64,000 nt of DNA from Brienomyrus brachyistius (GCF_023856365.1 NC_064542.1:9727363-9791362); one strand, 5' to 3'. Counted from the stretch's first letter, positions 37,673-50,992 are shown. The notes: a model not told the origin generated them from the sequence alone. Translations and numbers: made by a program.

Positions 37673-39141
37673 GGGCACCCTATGCACACACATTCACATG
37701 CTGTGCAGTTAAGAGCAATAGTTTTGGACGGTGCTCCACCATACAAGCAGATAAATAGTGATAAGAGAAATGTGTATCAATCTGTTTATTCACAAGCTCA
37801 CTTTGCCCTTTTGCAAATTGAAATAAGACAGGACTTGATTCTGTAATATTGTGATTGTGTATAATCTGGCTTCTGCGTGGAGGTGATGAAACAGCCTTCT
37901 CTCCCCAGAAGTGGTCAGATCTTTACCACCATCGCCTGTTCAGCCTTTAGCTGATGGACCAACTTATTTTGCTCCGTTGGATTTAATGTGACCTTGAGGT
38001 GAAGATGTGTAAAGAGAAAGTATTGAATGATTTTATGTGCGCATTTACGCAAATATCCCGCTGCAATGAGTCGCGCATAAACTTGCAATCTGTTCTCATT
38101 TCTAAGTGTGGAAATGTTCTCAGGGCTTGTGCTTCATTCACCACCCTGAGTAGCACATTCCCTTTTAACTGCAACACAAAATGTCTCAAATTTTAACATC
38201 TTTTTAAAAAGCTGCAAATCCTGTTGCCCATCTGCCCAGACTAGCCCCCTCGTATATGTTTATGTTTCTGAAAACATCAGTATGAAACCGGCTCTCTAAT
38301 GTGCATGCTGTCAGTCACGACATTTCTTCTCAACCATCTTCATCCCAACAGAGATGAACCTCCTGCTGTAGGACACATGTTGTTTTGACAAGTGTGATCT
38401 AGATACAGCCCTTTAGCCTTTCGCGGCTAGCTAAGCTTAATAGAACAGCTGAATTTCAGCAACAGAAATCAAGAACAGAGATGCTCCATTGTGACCTTTG
38501 ACAATATTTATGGCGCCTCCTAGTGGCTAGTGTAAGGCATTATAAATTTGTTTGAAAACAGGAAAATGCAGAATTTTGTTTTATTATTTACTAATAAAAC
38601 CAAGTTGTCAAATCGGTACAAATAAATAATCAGTCATTTTAGTTTAATAAATAAATAAACTTTATACTAAGAAGCATAAAATGGTGTTCTTTCATTTCCA
38701 CAAAAGAAAGGAGTTTCATCCAGAAACTCGGGTGATAGTGTTGATTACAAATAAATCTATAAAGTGAAAATCCCCTTTACAACAGAAAATGTAGATCTTT
38801 CTTTCCCACATTCACTTTGGTGTAACTTTACAAAGCATCTCCAATCATTAATTTCAGAAATGAGGGTTAAACGGACTTCATCTCACTTTGATTTTTGCTG
38901 CCTCTCCCTTTGTCATGCATTAAAGGATATTTAAGCTCTCCTTTCTAGCAAAGGAAAGTTTTGTATCCTGCGGAAAGTAAAATAATCAGATTCTCCAGAT
39001 GGAGAGGATCAGGCACTACATGGACAGCAGTAACATTCTGACCCCATCCACTGCAGTGAAATCAATTATCTTCACATGAAATATGTGACCAAAAATATAA
39101 ATGCACATCTGAACAGTAATCCGTGGCTGATATGAAAGCTG
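37673..39141. other. Non-coding stretch with one CTCF-like motif
   Basis: No gene is supportable. The only item of note is the motif at 38513-38526. The frames at 37983-38196 are short and overlap on opposite strands. Confidence 0.45.
38513..38526 (-). promoter_or_regulatory. CTCF-like motif
   Basis: The minus strand reads CCACTAGGAGGCGC, a full match to the CTCF core consensus CCASYAGRKGGCRS. It is a motif match only. Occupancy is unknown. Two further one-mismatch motifs on the same strand lie at 52738 and 53568. Confidence 0.45.
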
Positions 39142-39780
39142 TTTATCCTTCGTCCTGTGTTAGCTTTCTGTGTGCATCTCTTACGTTAGACGGGTCGGAG
39201 CCGACCCGTGTCTTAAACCAGCCATAAAATACCCTCAAAACAATTATTTGTCATCCAATTTGCTTCTTACCTCTTGGTTACCTTGTTAGGCCTCCTTATC
39301 CATGAAAAGATTGGTTTTAATATGGTGTGGCTTTCTGGGCCTTTCTTTGGACAGCATGCCTCTCGTTTTCAATAAAAAATAATGGTAAAATAAGCGTCAG
39401 GTGAATTAAATAAATAAACTGAATTGGTATTATCTTGCCTTACATGTATGGGCATGCCTTGCCTAGTAAAATTTTTTTTTTTAATGTATTATTTTTTTTT
39501 TTTATCGATTTTCCTGATGCAGTACACTAATTTATGTTGTGCTTTTATGCATTTTAAACTTAAAAAGGGGTCAGTTCCGACCACAACACCTGAGGTGTTA
39601 TAGTCATGACCGGAGCATTTATAATTTACTGATTTTTATTTATTAAAAAAAATTGTTTAAATAGAGGTTCCTGACAAAGTCAAAAAGCCTTGATGCAGTA
39701 AACAAATTTATGTCGTGCTTTTGTGCATTTAAAACTTACAAACGGGTCGGTGCCAACCCTAACACCAGAGGAAGGATAAA
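39142..39780. mobile_element. Non-autonomous DNA element with inverted ends and internal duplication (639 bp)
   Basis: The left end is TTTATCCTTCGTCCTGTGTTAG. The reverse complement of the right end is TTTATCCTTCCTCTGGTGTTAG. Palindromic 'gggtcggagccgaccc' motifs lie inside each end. An internal module of about 83 bp is present twice in direct orientation (39514-39596 and 39690-39772), sharing 'tgatgcagta', 'tttatgt' and 'gtgcttttgtgcatt'. It is non-coding. A piggyBac relationship is possible, but no TTAA duplication was confirmed. Confidence 0.7.
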
Positions 39781-42700
39781 TTCAACATTGTTCATGTGGC
39801 TGAAAGTCCTCTTTCAATATCAGTAAGGTATAAATATTAATGATACCTGCAGTTTCTTTGCAATTAAGCAGAGCAGAGATTAAAATGAAGTTGAAGAATT
39901 AAAGCAAACCTGCTTGGCTTTTGTCCTTGAACCTGTTATATACGGCCTATGGACCTGCCCAACATTGATTCAGTTTATTTTGGGTTTTCATTTATGCAAC
40001 ATTAAAATTTTTCTTCCAAATATATTGTTAAAATTGCCTAGATTTACGTTTCTCAGATCTACTTCCTTCTCTGACATTCCCATTCCCATTTCATTTGACT
40101 TACAAATAAAAAACCTGAGGCCTTCAAAGGAGTATGTTACGTTTATCGTAACGTGCCCAAGAGTCGGCAGCCGAATTTCCAGCCTGAATTATTTTGATTA
40201 TTGCTGCATCATAATTGAAATCTTCGACAGCCTGTTTTCTTGTGATCATTCTGAAAGCCAGTGATTAGCCAGCCACACTGGGCCAGCAATGGCAAAGGGG
40301 AAATGGCATCATTTCATAGTTCCTAGTTTCTCCTGTAAAGTTGGTAGCCTCGCTTGCACTTTTGTTTGATTCATGCGGGTGAGATCCTGAGAACACCATT
40401 AACCCGGAGGGGGGGGGGGGGGGGGGGGGGGGTTCGTCTAACGGAAACACGGGGAACTAGCGCAGGTTGTCCTATGGCTCTTCTGGGGGGGTATCTCCTG
40501 GCCACATACTGATTTCCCTCAGTGAGAAGCGGCCGTTATGTCTCTTATTGAATGAATAAAGGCAGCTTCAAGCCGGCCTGTCGAAGCGAGTTTGCGGCAC
40601 TGCACTCTTGCTGCTCCCCTACCATCCTCTTCCATTTTTCCCCTCCATTTCTCCCCGTATGTTGACAGAGTCGGCTCTTTGGGTACCGAGGCGGCACTCT
40701 GTCATTAAGTGCCAATCTGGACACTCAGTCTAGGCTTCGATCCCGGGCTAGTTCACTCACTGTAGTGTGAACAACAATAGCCTAAGCATTTCGAGCAGGC
40801 AGAATCCTGCACAGAGAACTCACCCTGCCTCTCCACGCAGCTGCGTTCCAGTGCCGTGATAAAGCATTTGTTACAGCACTGGTTTGACGACCCATTTGTA
40901 TTGTTTACCAAGCACTGCAAAGCAAATGGGCCACCTCAACACATTACGATGCTGCAAAGTCCATTTTCTGCGGTGAGCCTTTTTACTGATAAAACCCTCG
41001 CATTTGCACTTTTTCCCTAACACTTTGTATATTGCGGTTATCTGCCAAATAAATAAATAAATAGTAAAAGAAGTAAATGGACTTGGAAAAATAGCTGTGA
41101 CATTGTTCACACAAAAATGAAATTCTTTACGATCTCTCGCAAAATGTAAATAAATAGTGTTCGCATTCTCAGTGCTATAGTGGATAAATTTATTTACGTG
41201 GAATGAAGAGGGTCGGGATCACATTTGTATTAAGTTTCCATCAAAATGGGAATTATATTTGTGCAGCGAGGCTAAAAGGTTCTAATTTCAAAGAGGTGAC
41301 AGCAAATTCAGGCTGAGGCACAAATGAGTGACATACATCAGCCAGACAGAATATCCAGTGAAGGTTCTTCTGTCCTTCATAATGATGGGCTCAGCCCTAA
41401 CTTCATTTATGGATAATTTAACAAAGTACTTCCACCAAATGACTTTTTGGATTGTTGTAATTTGAATAAATCGGGTTTTTTCGGGCTACTTTAAGCCAAG
41501 CATCTTCTATTCTGACTGAAGCCTTATTATTTTATTATTTTTTTATTTTTTTTACAAAATCAAAGGTGTATCTTAACCAGTCCACAGCAGGGGTCTGTCA
41601 GATTTTCTGCAGTAGGAATTAGCAGCGTAGCACAGCAGACGCTATCCACAGCGACCGTCTTCGCCGCTGCACATCACACACCAGCTCTGAGGGGCTGCCT
41701 TGCTGCCTTTGAAATGGTACACCTGTAATTAATGCAAACCAGTTTGTGCATCGCTTTGCATGTCACATCTCACAATTTCTCCCAGCAGCAGGGACCGGTA
41801 GGTGTCCCGGCACTGGCCTCGTTACTCCTCCCGTGTACAAACTTGCCAGCGCCATGGCAACGCGACGTTGGCAACATGGTGCCTAGAAAAGCAGCATCTC
41901 GTTAAGAAGGTGGCATTTTCCCTTATATCCCCTTATTAGCGATTGTCATTTATTAGAAGTTTGTAATTCCCTCCTTTGTCAGTTCTCCAGTGGATTAGCT
42001 GTAGTCTCAGTGAAATGAATAGATGTTTTTCAGATCTTGGTTTGTCAATGGTTTTGGTTTTCAGAACCCTGTTCGCATGGCATGTTTGGCATTTGTGCAT
42101 TTGAGATCAGCCTTCTTCAGTTCTCATATTTGCTGGATGGTTCTTCGGGAGAGTGCAGAATGTGCGAAATTCAATTAACCCACTTTGCTTCCAGATGACA
42201 GGTAACACTGTATGACACCATGGAGCTTAGCATAAAGAAAATTGTGTTTTTACTGTATTTAACGCCATGATGATGCCAAAACAATGACTTATAACACGGT
42301 CAATATGCTCCGAATGCCTTCTTTGTGCTCCAAGTACCTCACAGTCAGCTTTTTCCAGCTCAAGTAGCCTTTCACTTTAGCCGAGATCGATAGCCTCGCT
42401 GACAGTATCCATTTCTGGAAGCCGGACGCATCCTTTGGAATTTATACTAAGAATCAGACCTATAAACGAAAAGGACCTACAGAACAGGAATAGTTATTTA
42501 AGCCGGGAGAGTTTTTGAAATTCTATCATGCATCCGATCAATAATGCATGGAGCAAAGTACTGCTAAATTTTTGTCAGTGTTGTGTTCTGTGGTAAAGAT
42601 GTTTTCTGTTGAAATTGAACTAAGTCACAAAACATTCATCAGCATTTTTCCTCTTATGCAACCATCCCTGAAGAAACATTGAGAAGAAATGTAAGTTATC

Positions 42701-43430
42701 GGTGCAGTAAATTGGGTAGAAAATATCTTAGCTTCCTGCCTCTGTGGGTGAGGTACAGCACCTCTCATCCCGGCCGCCGTCTCCGGCATCTTGAAGAGAA
42801 ACTGTGTAATTGCCATAAATCGGCGGAGACCTGCTAAAGCCCTTTCTGTTTGCTCAGGACGACGTATCATGGGGTGGCAAAGGACAGACACATTTTTCGC
42901 CGCCTTTTTCCTGATGCTATTGCCAAGGAGATAAGGGCTGTGCCAAAAAAAGCCTCCCCTTTCTGCTTTGGACACACTACAATTAAGGTAGAAATAAAGA
43001 GATGATTCTGGTTGTCATGGAAACCATTTCTTGCATCAGTTTACCTGAACTAGGCCTGCAAAGACACAGAATGACTGGCCCTTCCCCTATAATTCAGTCG
43101 TATCACTCATAAGAAGGGAATTCATTTTATTCACTCCTTAAAAGACAAAAGAGGAATTGGCAGTGATGAGACTAACAGGACGCCATGTTATTTGCAAATG
43201 CGAGCCAATTACATTACATTTAGTCAAAACAATGACGATACCCTTCAGGCTTTGATCACAGTGTATCCTCAGATAATGTTAATGGTTTTTAAACAAAGGC
43301 CATAATTGGCATCCTTCACAACTTCATTGCACAGCTGTCAATGATAAAAGCAAAGCAGATAGGGAACATCCATGAATCAAATCTGATCTTAAAGGGCTGC
43401 CCTCATATGAACCAGTTATGTAGTGGTAGC
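39781..43430. other. Non-coding stretch
   Basis: It contains the 24-bp G run at 40409-40432 and unique sequence around 41580-41900 of higher GC content. The frames (116 aa at 39914, 116 aa at 42625 minus) have no domain. No transposon is recognised. Confidence 0.45.
40409..40432 (+). repeat. Poly(G) tract of 24
   Basis: An uninterrupted run of 24 G. It can form a G-quadruplex and is prone to replication and sequencing length errors, so the exact length should be distrusted. Confidence 0.9.
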
Positions 43431-43550
43431 AAAGGAGAAGCAGTCCTCTGGACATGTGATCATTCACAAAAGAAAAGCAGCCCTCTGGACATGTGATCAT
43501 TCACAGTTACGGAATGTGATCGTTCACAGTTACGGAATGTGATCACTCAC
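43431..43550 (+). repeat. Nested short tandem duplications (37-bp x2, then 23-bp x2)
   Basis: Two 37-bp units (43431-43467 and 43468-43504) share 'ctctggacatgtgatcattc'. Two 23-bp units follow (43505-43527 and 43528-43550), each 'agttacggaatgtgatc' plus gttcac or actcac. All four end with TGTGATCnnTCAC, so the 23-bp unit appears to derive from the end of the 37-bp unit. Confidence 0.85.
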
Positions 43551-46500
43551 AGTGCAGTATAGGTGTGGCTTTGCCTTCACAAACTATGACAATAAACTTC
43601 AGCAAATGTTCCAGCTGTGGGGATCTTCTTGAAATATAGCTGGTTCCCTGCAGGATCTAAAATATTTACAGAAATATTATGTATTTATTGAAACACTCCA
43701 TCACACAGAACTATTGTTAAAAATGAGCATTTAACCACATGCATTAGTTCCACGACCCAACTTTAACAAGGTTTTATTAATCATATACCTTTCATAGTCC
43801 AGTGGCAGCGGACAAACAGATCTGGTAACAAAGAAAGGGACTGCAGTGAAGTTTAAATTCCTTTTGTTCAGACTTTACTATTTTCTGTTATGCTCCAGGG
43901 AACATTTAACAGCCCGCATGAGATCCTGAAGTTAAACTGCACATTCTAGTATCTTGACCAACCAATTACTTTAATCCCAGATCCAGACAGACTCCCACTC
44001 AGTTCAAACTCACCACCAGCCCCGGCTTGACTTGTTACTATTTACAGTATCCTTTTGCTTTGCTCGGTTTGATTTAGACACAATGCATAATGAAAAGCCG
44101 CTTCACCGATCAAAAGTGATTCGCCCTTCCATCAAAAACAGCAACATAACCTATTACGGTGTTTGATCTACTGTGAAGCACTAATGCTGCCCTCTCCGTC
44201 GTACTGCAGATTCCCTCGCCTATATAAACAGGCCGGGGCGTGCAGGTTTTAGCATTAGCAGGAAAGCTTAAGGTGGGCAAAAGAGGGATTTAAAGTGTTT
44301 GACTGCTGTAATGTTTTACACTGGGGTGAGGTGCCAGGGGGGAATGTGAGAAATGCCAGATGGGGGCAGCCGGCATGCTTTCCCTGTAACTCATGTGATA
44401 TCAGCGGTTTAGGAGATCACCATAAAATGAGTTTCTTGGTATATGAAGGTGAAGCCATGCCCGCTAAGATGGTTCACTGTCGAAACAGCACACCCTGAGC
44501 CGGGAAACAGCCGTCGGCATACATACCCGCTCACGCCTTGCCAGCTGTAAACCCCGTAGAGTACAGCAGGACCGTCTCCGTGTGAAACCACTGAGTCAGG
44601 GTGCGCGCGGCTAAACGTGGCTAGTGAGGGAGATTAACTTCCGTTGGTAACAATTAGGGCAGTTTGGAAGCTCTGCAGAAGCTGGATGGTGGAATGAGGA
44701 GTTTGTGTGCGATGACGAGGTCGGGGGGTGACCAGCGGGGACACTAACGGCGTCCTGGCGTTTGTGTGAAGGAGATGGCTGGTCTGTCTCCTCTCCCCCC
44801 ACCTGGAGTTCATAGCGTTGCTGCTGCTTCAGGGACATGCCAGGCCCTGTCCCCCCCCTACCGTGACTCAGCCCTGTTAGCGCTCGTCAGAAACGGTCGG
44901 GGGTGTGGGGCGGCACCGGTGTCCCGCAGTCGGCAGGGTCGTCATCCTCAGAACGATACTCACTTCTTCAGCTCGAGTCCATCTGTTCCACAGCTCTGCT
45001 ACCGAGCCCAGCGGAATAACGATCTGGCCGAGGTTTGCGACAGGGTTTTGCGATAGAATATGAACGCATTCTCCTCCAAACCCTCTTCAGAAACCATGCT
45101 GATTATGGGGGGGATTGGTGGATTTTTGTTAATGTTATTTTTTATTTGTGAACGTTTTTTAACGGGGGAAAAAAACACATGAGTTTAAATGGATCTTAAA
45201 GTGGCGGCATTGTGAGTTGATTTGGAGGGTGTAAAATCCTAAATCCTATGTCCTAAAGCCTAATTCATAAAACAAACCAAACTATGCAAGTCAGGTGGCT
45301 GTAGATTTAAAGGCTTTAAAACTCCCATATACTCTATTATCCCCAGCCATATTCTAGCCAAAGAACTTCTCAGAAGGATAGCACAAAATCATATCTGTAC
45401 CCAGAAACCGAATGCCAATGGAAAACAAAATATTATTCGCAAGATAGAATAGCGGGGAGCTTAATTAAAAATTTTGAGTTAGGTGCTAATTAAAGAAAGT
45501 GCAAAAGGGTGAAAGTGGACAACATGGCACATTTCATCCTGCATAAACCCAGAAGCAGGAGGTACCAGTCAGACGTAATTGAAGAAATGTCAGCTCTTAG
45601 CCTACTGCCGTCCCACAGAACGCTAAGCAGCTGCAAATGCGTAGCTTTTAATAACGTCCCTCATGGGACTCGGAGAACGAAAAAAAAAAGTCCAACTGCT
45701 ATGTGGAAAATCACGCTATTGCCAACTGGTCTCGGAGCTTGTTTTTCCGAAATGCATTTCAGAGGTGGCTTATGGCAGCGGGCGCCCCCCTCCTCTGCAC
45801 TCCCACACATCATCAATCACCTTGTTTCCACAGCGACACGCGTTCCAGAGGACAGTTAAGTCAATTAAACTGCATTTATGAAAAAACAAACAAAGGGTGA
45901 GAGTGTGAGCCCGCTCCATAATGCGACACAAAGACACACAAGACTAAACGTTTAACCAAAATGTACGGAATCAAAAGCCCTTTGTCGGCGCCTTTGGAAG
46001 CCATAGACAGCCCACTGAAAGAGAAATGAATGGCTATTGAGCGGGACGGCAGCCGGGCCCAAGCGGAAACACAGTCTGCTCGCCGTGTTAAAACGTGCCG
46101 CCGTGAAAAGGTGGAACAAACGTGATCAGCAAGTACACAGCTGAAGGTTTCGCTGCGGAGGCGGGTTAACTGAAATCCGGGCAAAGCCATTCCCCAAACT
46201 GCAATTTATGTAACCTCAGACTCTACCAGCCCTATGCAGCCAGCTGCGAGTAAATTTGGGGCCAGCAGGTATTGAGTAAAGAGTAAACCGGCCCCCCCCA
46301 CACCCCCGCCCGCCCCTTCTGCCTGTGTATTTATTTGACAACACTGGTATTCATTTCTGTAAAATGCATTGTAATCAAAATGTAAAATGGTAATACGATG
46401 GGCAGACAATGGATAAAATGAATAGGCCTTTAGTAAAGAGTTACATGCGTAGCTGTAAAATAATACCAGTTGTTTTCTTTACTGTTGCAATTTTTAAGAG

Positions 46501-46747
46501 CAGAAAAATCCAAATTATTTGACAAAAAGTAGTTCTCTGACTTATTCATCATTATATAGGCAAATTTCATTCTTACCTGGCTCTTATATTTGGGTGTTTT
46601 TTTTTTTTTGACTGAAATTTAATTCACATAACCTTAAGCTATTTTTTGACGGAAATTTCGTTTACATAACCCTAAGCTAACAGGCAGCTTGAACTGCCTT
46701 TGTTACTATATCTGAATAAATAGACTTTATATGCTTAAAACATATTG
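43551..46747. other. Non-coding stretch with an isolated promoter-like site
   Basis: GC content rises at 44220-45060 and 45500-46320. The frames there (44766-45056, 45509-45900) are GC-rich and open over about 100 codons, but start and end without any recognised domain. A TATATAAA box at 44221-44228 followed by GC-rich sequence is the only promoter-like feature. A non-coding transcript cannot be excluded. Confidence 0.4.
44221..44228 (+). promoter_or_regulatory. TATA-box-like element of unknown target
   Basis: TATATAAA is set in GC-rich flanks (ttccctcgcc before, caggccggggcg after), a better core-promoter context than the many AT-rich TATAs in this window. No open reading frame with an ATG and a recognisable domain follows. 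If real, it might serve an unannotated non-coding RNA. Confidence 0.25.
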
Positions 46748-47056
46748 GGTAACACTTTATTTGGATAGTCCCCTACAGAGGATATACAGAGTATTTGTAA
46801 CATTTCAGCAACTTATTAATTGAAATTCAACAATTAATATGACATTGGTTGAATGAGTAGTCAAATTGAATTAAATTATTCTAAGAATGTTCACATAGGT
46901 ATGTTCATGAATAGTTACATATAGTCTACATACTATGTATTCTGTTAAACATCTACAAGGAGAAATAGCTGAACTGTTGAATCTCAAATAAGTTGTTGAA
47001 ATGCTACAAATACTATCATTTTAATACTATCGCTGTATTCTCTCCATAGCTGAAAT
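46748..47056. mobile_element. Inverted-repeat MITE, right terminus degraded
   Basis: It starts ggtaacactttatttgg, the same type of end as the elements at 14955 and 26560. Internally, 'gtaacatttcagcaacttat' is inverted at 'ataagttgttgaaatgctac', and 'acagagtatttgta' pairs with 'tacaaatactatc'. The right GTTACC end is not recognisable. No coding capacity. Confidence 0.65.
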
Positions 47057-48608
47057 TTATATGATACTTTTACACTATATTTTTCAGTCACATGATATTG
47101 ATTTTTGAAAGCGCACCATGAAATCGTTGTACATTATTTTCAGTATAACAACAATTTACATTAAAAACCAACTTGTAGCATTTTTGATATACGCCAAGCG
47201 TGTGCACTCACACACAGACACACAAAAGTTTCGCATATCAATTAATTGAGTTCTGTTGGCACTGCGTTACGAGTCGGCTCTGGTAGACTGAGATGGAGGA
47301 AACGCAAAATAATAGACTACTAAACAGGCGACTATGTTCTAATCTCCTGTTGCCAGTGAAGGTTCAGGCCTAATGACTGACTGTCACATGTTCACTGCGA
47401 TACCATGGCAACCGCCTCTGGCAGTCGGGTGCCTGACTCCAGCCTCCCTGGAGAGTGACTGAGCATATTTCTTAAATAAGACCTTGACACTGACATATAG
47501 ACTGCCCCCAGGGACACCAGTCAGATGGTCATATTTATGGGATACAGAGTCACCAGTCAATTCTTTGTGAAGTTTATAATGGCATTCTTACTGGTTAGCC
47601 TTCTGGATATCCTGCGGAGAAAACTTAGCAGTTATAAACTTTTAGCAGTAGGTATCACGCACAACTTTCTACACATACCACAGTTCAGAGTAACTGAAGT
47701 TGGAGTGGCAAGTTCAGAAACTTTTCCTGAGCGACTCAGGAAAAAGGTGAAATGTGTTCAATTAGGGCAGCGATTTGAATTGGTTAATTCAGTGTGTGGC
47801 AGAAATAAAAAATCTCTCTCGGGAGTGTAACTCCATAGCCATCCTGTAGGCAACCATACTCAATACTTACCTCACTCTTGGAAAGTTTGTTTCCATTTTA
47901 TTTTTTACTGGTTAAACAAGAAAACAATCATAACAACAACAAAAACGTGGAAATTGCTTTTCTTGCCTTAGCAGAAGTGAACTAGGTTGCAGACAATCCA
48001 CCAGTAAAACTAAGGTGGTCTATAGCCCGGGGCTATAACATGTCACAATTCTAATGTTGATAGATAGAGGTTCTCCGGAACCAGAGACGGCATTTAAAGA
48101 TGGAATGATTGGCAAATCAGCAGAGAGACTGCACTTTCCTACAGCAGTCAAACCCGGAGGAGTTTCCTGCACCTGAAGAGGTTCTGTCTGATCTCACAAT
48201 TCTCCGTAGCCCTCAGCTGCCACCAGTGAGACATGAGGGCATCAAACTGAATTCATAGTGACAGCTGCAGTCACTCAACATTGTCGCAACCGAAATTCTA
48301 GGGCCAAAAACCAGTCTGCTGAGATTCCTGGCACAAACTGGTTAAGTACTTTTGCATTCGCGATTATACGAAGCCAAATTAGCAAACCATGTTGAGCTAG
48401 CAAACAAGCTTGGCTAGTTATTAGATATAACATCAGGTGGTCAGACCACTACATCTCTATAAACACCTTATGTCAATGTATAGATGAATTCAATTAGCTA
48501 ATGCACAGTTCAATAAGAAAACTGGCATGACTGGCGGAGATTGCAAGTCTGACACATCTAGAAAATGAATTAACGAGCATTGTAAATTTTATTACATTTA
48601 TGCCCTCC

Positions 48609-48611
<3 letters not shown>
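47057..48611. other. Non-coding stretch
   Basis: The 101-aa frame at 47525-47830 has no recognisable domain. No repeat identified. Confidence 0.45.
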
Positions 48612-48652
<41 letters not shown>

Positions 48653-48900
48653 GTGGGAACCAAATGTCCCCACAATGTGATAAACACCTGTTATTTTGAC
48701 ATTACAGGGACCATTTTTTTCGGGGAAACAGTTTTATAAAAATCTGTGACTGCAATCAAAACACTAAAAATGTCAAAAGTCTTGTACTTCGTTTGGTTAC
48801 TTATGGTTAAGCTTGGGGCTGGGTAGGGGGTAATGTCGTCATTAATGGGGTTAGGGTTTAGAAATGAATGGATGGTCCCCTAAAAGATATGAATACAAAC

Positions 48901-48943
<43 letters not shown>

Positions 48944-48945
48944 CA
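48612..48945 (+). repeat. GT-bounded dispersed repeat, copy 3, with both (TG)n tracts
   Basis: (TG)n at 48612-48651 is followed by the core 'ttgtgggaaccaaatgtccc', 'tttggttacttatggttaag', 'gaatggatggtccccta' and then (GT)n at 48904-48940. It is the best example of the repeat sitting exactly between two GT tracts. The core matches 16881-17156 in the same orientation. Confidence 0.85.
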
Positions 48946-50990
48946 TTTGTGCGTGTCCAAATGCAAGGACAGCCAATTAATTCGGATCTTGGCAAACTAG
49001 TAAGGAGACATGGAGGCACTGCATCCTCCCAAGAGCATTAGTCATGCTGCATGGAGCAGAGAAGCCATGGTGGAGCTCTCGCACTTGAGAGGTGACACTG
49101 CAGGGACACGTCTCAACCTGCGCCGCCTGACGGCTGCCATCGGCAGCCTGCCGCAGCTTCGTATCGAGCGCCGCGTTACGATTAGCGCCAGCGCTGACCT
49201 CTAAACATTTACAAAAGTCTGCTGAGAGAAAACATGCCCCATCGCTCATCTTACCCCACGAACGGAACCATGGACGCTCTGCAGCAGCCCCAGAACCCTT
49301 GTCAGGGGGCCAAACCACGGGAACCCCCCCCCCCCTCTCCAGCTACCGCATAAGGTGACACTGATGAATGCCACTGGCTCGAACCAAAATTTAATTCCGC
49401 GGTCCTCATCTTCCACAGCGTGTCCATTTGCACTTGGTGACATATGATCCTGCTCACCAGTCAGTCCATTAGTAACCAGCCTTCACATACCTGCAGCATC
49501 TCACCAGACCCTTGGAGCAAGGCGATGCATCTGGATTGTACACCAATCACAGAGCTTTGGGGTGTTTGCTATCTGCCAATCGACGCACAAGGATGCGAGT
49601 TACACCATAAAGGAAGTGTAGGGCCCTTTTACTGGTTAGACCTACACGACATTACCAAATATTTGCACAATGTTATGAGTAATTAAAGCTCAATTTGCCC
49701 TAGATTGATATCACCAGAGGAATGAAACTGTATACTTATTACTATCGACTCCTGCTATAGTCAAATGGCCAAAGATAACACAAGCAGACGATTATCAAAT
49801 CCAATAATGCATGCAAGTAAATAATGGATTCATTTGTCCCCGGGTCTGCACTGAATCATAATGTAGTTAATGATTAGAGTTTAGGGTGACATATTTCAGA
49901 AAAAAAAAATTCTACCAACCTCAACTCCCCCTCCCCAGCCCTCATTGCAGTGAGTCATTCCTAGAGATGATATAATTTCATTTATACCTCACGGCAAATT
50001 ATATAAACAGCGGAAAGTTTGCTAAACTCCTGTATTTCAGTTGAGATCACTGTCGGCTCAGTGTGCTGTTTATAGAGCCTGTCGGGGAAGTGACAAGGAC
50101 AAGCCTTCCCAGGATGTAGTTCATAAATTATAAAAGTTAGTGTGCAGACACACCAAAAACAAATAGCGCAGGGCTGCGTGGCTGGGTTGGCATCAGTGAT
50201 ACACACCCGTCCTACGCACCTTCACCAAAGTTTCACCTCTTAAGCAAAGGCTCCCTGCAGCTGGAGATTGCTAAAGATTTGCCCTCATACTCATGTTCAG
50301 AGAGGTGGACGTTCAGTGCACGGCGGGGGGGAGACGGAACAGTGACGACAGCCGTGTGCCTGGCTGAGGGAGGGCTGCTTGTTGTCACTGTCCCCGCTGT
50401 TCAGCGCGGTGTCTGCCAGGGGAAGGGGGCCGTCTCTTGCTTAGGGTTCTAACAAGGACAGAAACCCTGGCGCCGGCCACTAAGCTGCCCGCTGCGCACC
50501 GGCCCTGTTTATCCACTTAGCTGGGGTCCCCTTCAGCAGGTTCTGGCAGGTGTTTCCTGCTAATGAAGAGACAGTCCGGTGGGCCTTCGTGTCCTCATCC
50601 GCCTCCTTCGTTTTAATACCCCTTCCACAGCCATCAGGCTTCCTCGAAATGAGCCGCGCGGCTCCCCAAACAAACAGCGGCGATAATTCGGAAAATCCAA
50701 CCGCCACGTCCGACAAGCCCTTCGCACAGCTTGGGAGATTTTGATCACCGCTAACCAACCGAGCCACTTCGTCCAGGACTTCCACAGCTGTCTGGTTTGA
50801 CTTCTTCATGTGAGGAACTGGTAGCAGTTACCAAAATTTCCACTTCCTGAATTAAGGTTCCTTATACACCATGTGATCTCCTCTGCTTCAATACTGGGTG
50901 GGGCTGGGGGGGGTGGGGGGGTGGCTATTGCTCAGAGGGAACACATCAGCCCCAAGAAAGATCCCTTCAGCATTTCGAGAGGGATCTTCA
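48946..50990. other. Non-coding stretch
   Basis: GC-rich open frames on opposite strands at 48977-49443 and 50480-50809 have no recognisable domain and no supported splice context. No transposon recognised. Confidence 0.4.
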
Positions 50991-50992
50991 TA

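Noticed and set aside
48977..49318. 113-aa GC-rich frame
   Set aside because: It overlaps plus-strand frames of similar length and lacks any domain. GC-rich DNA is open by chance.
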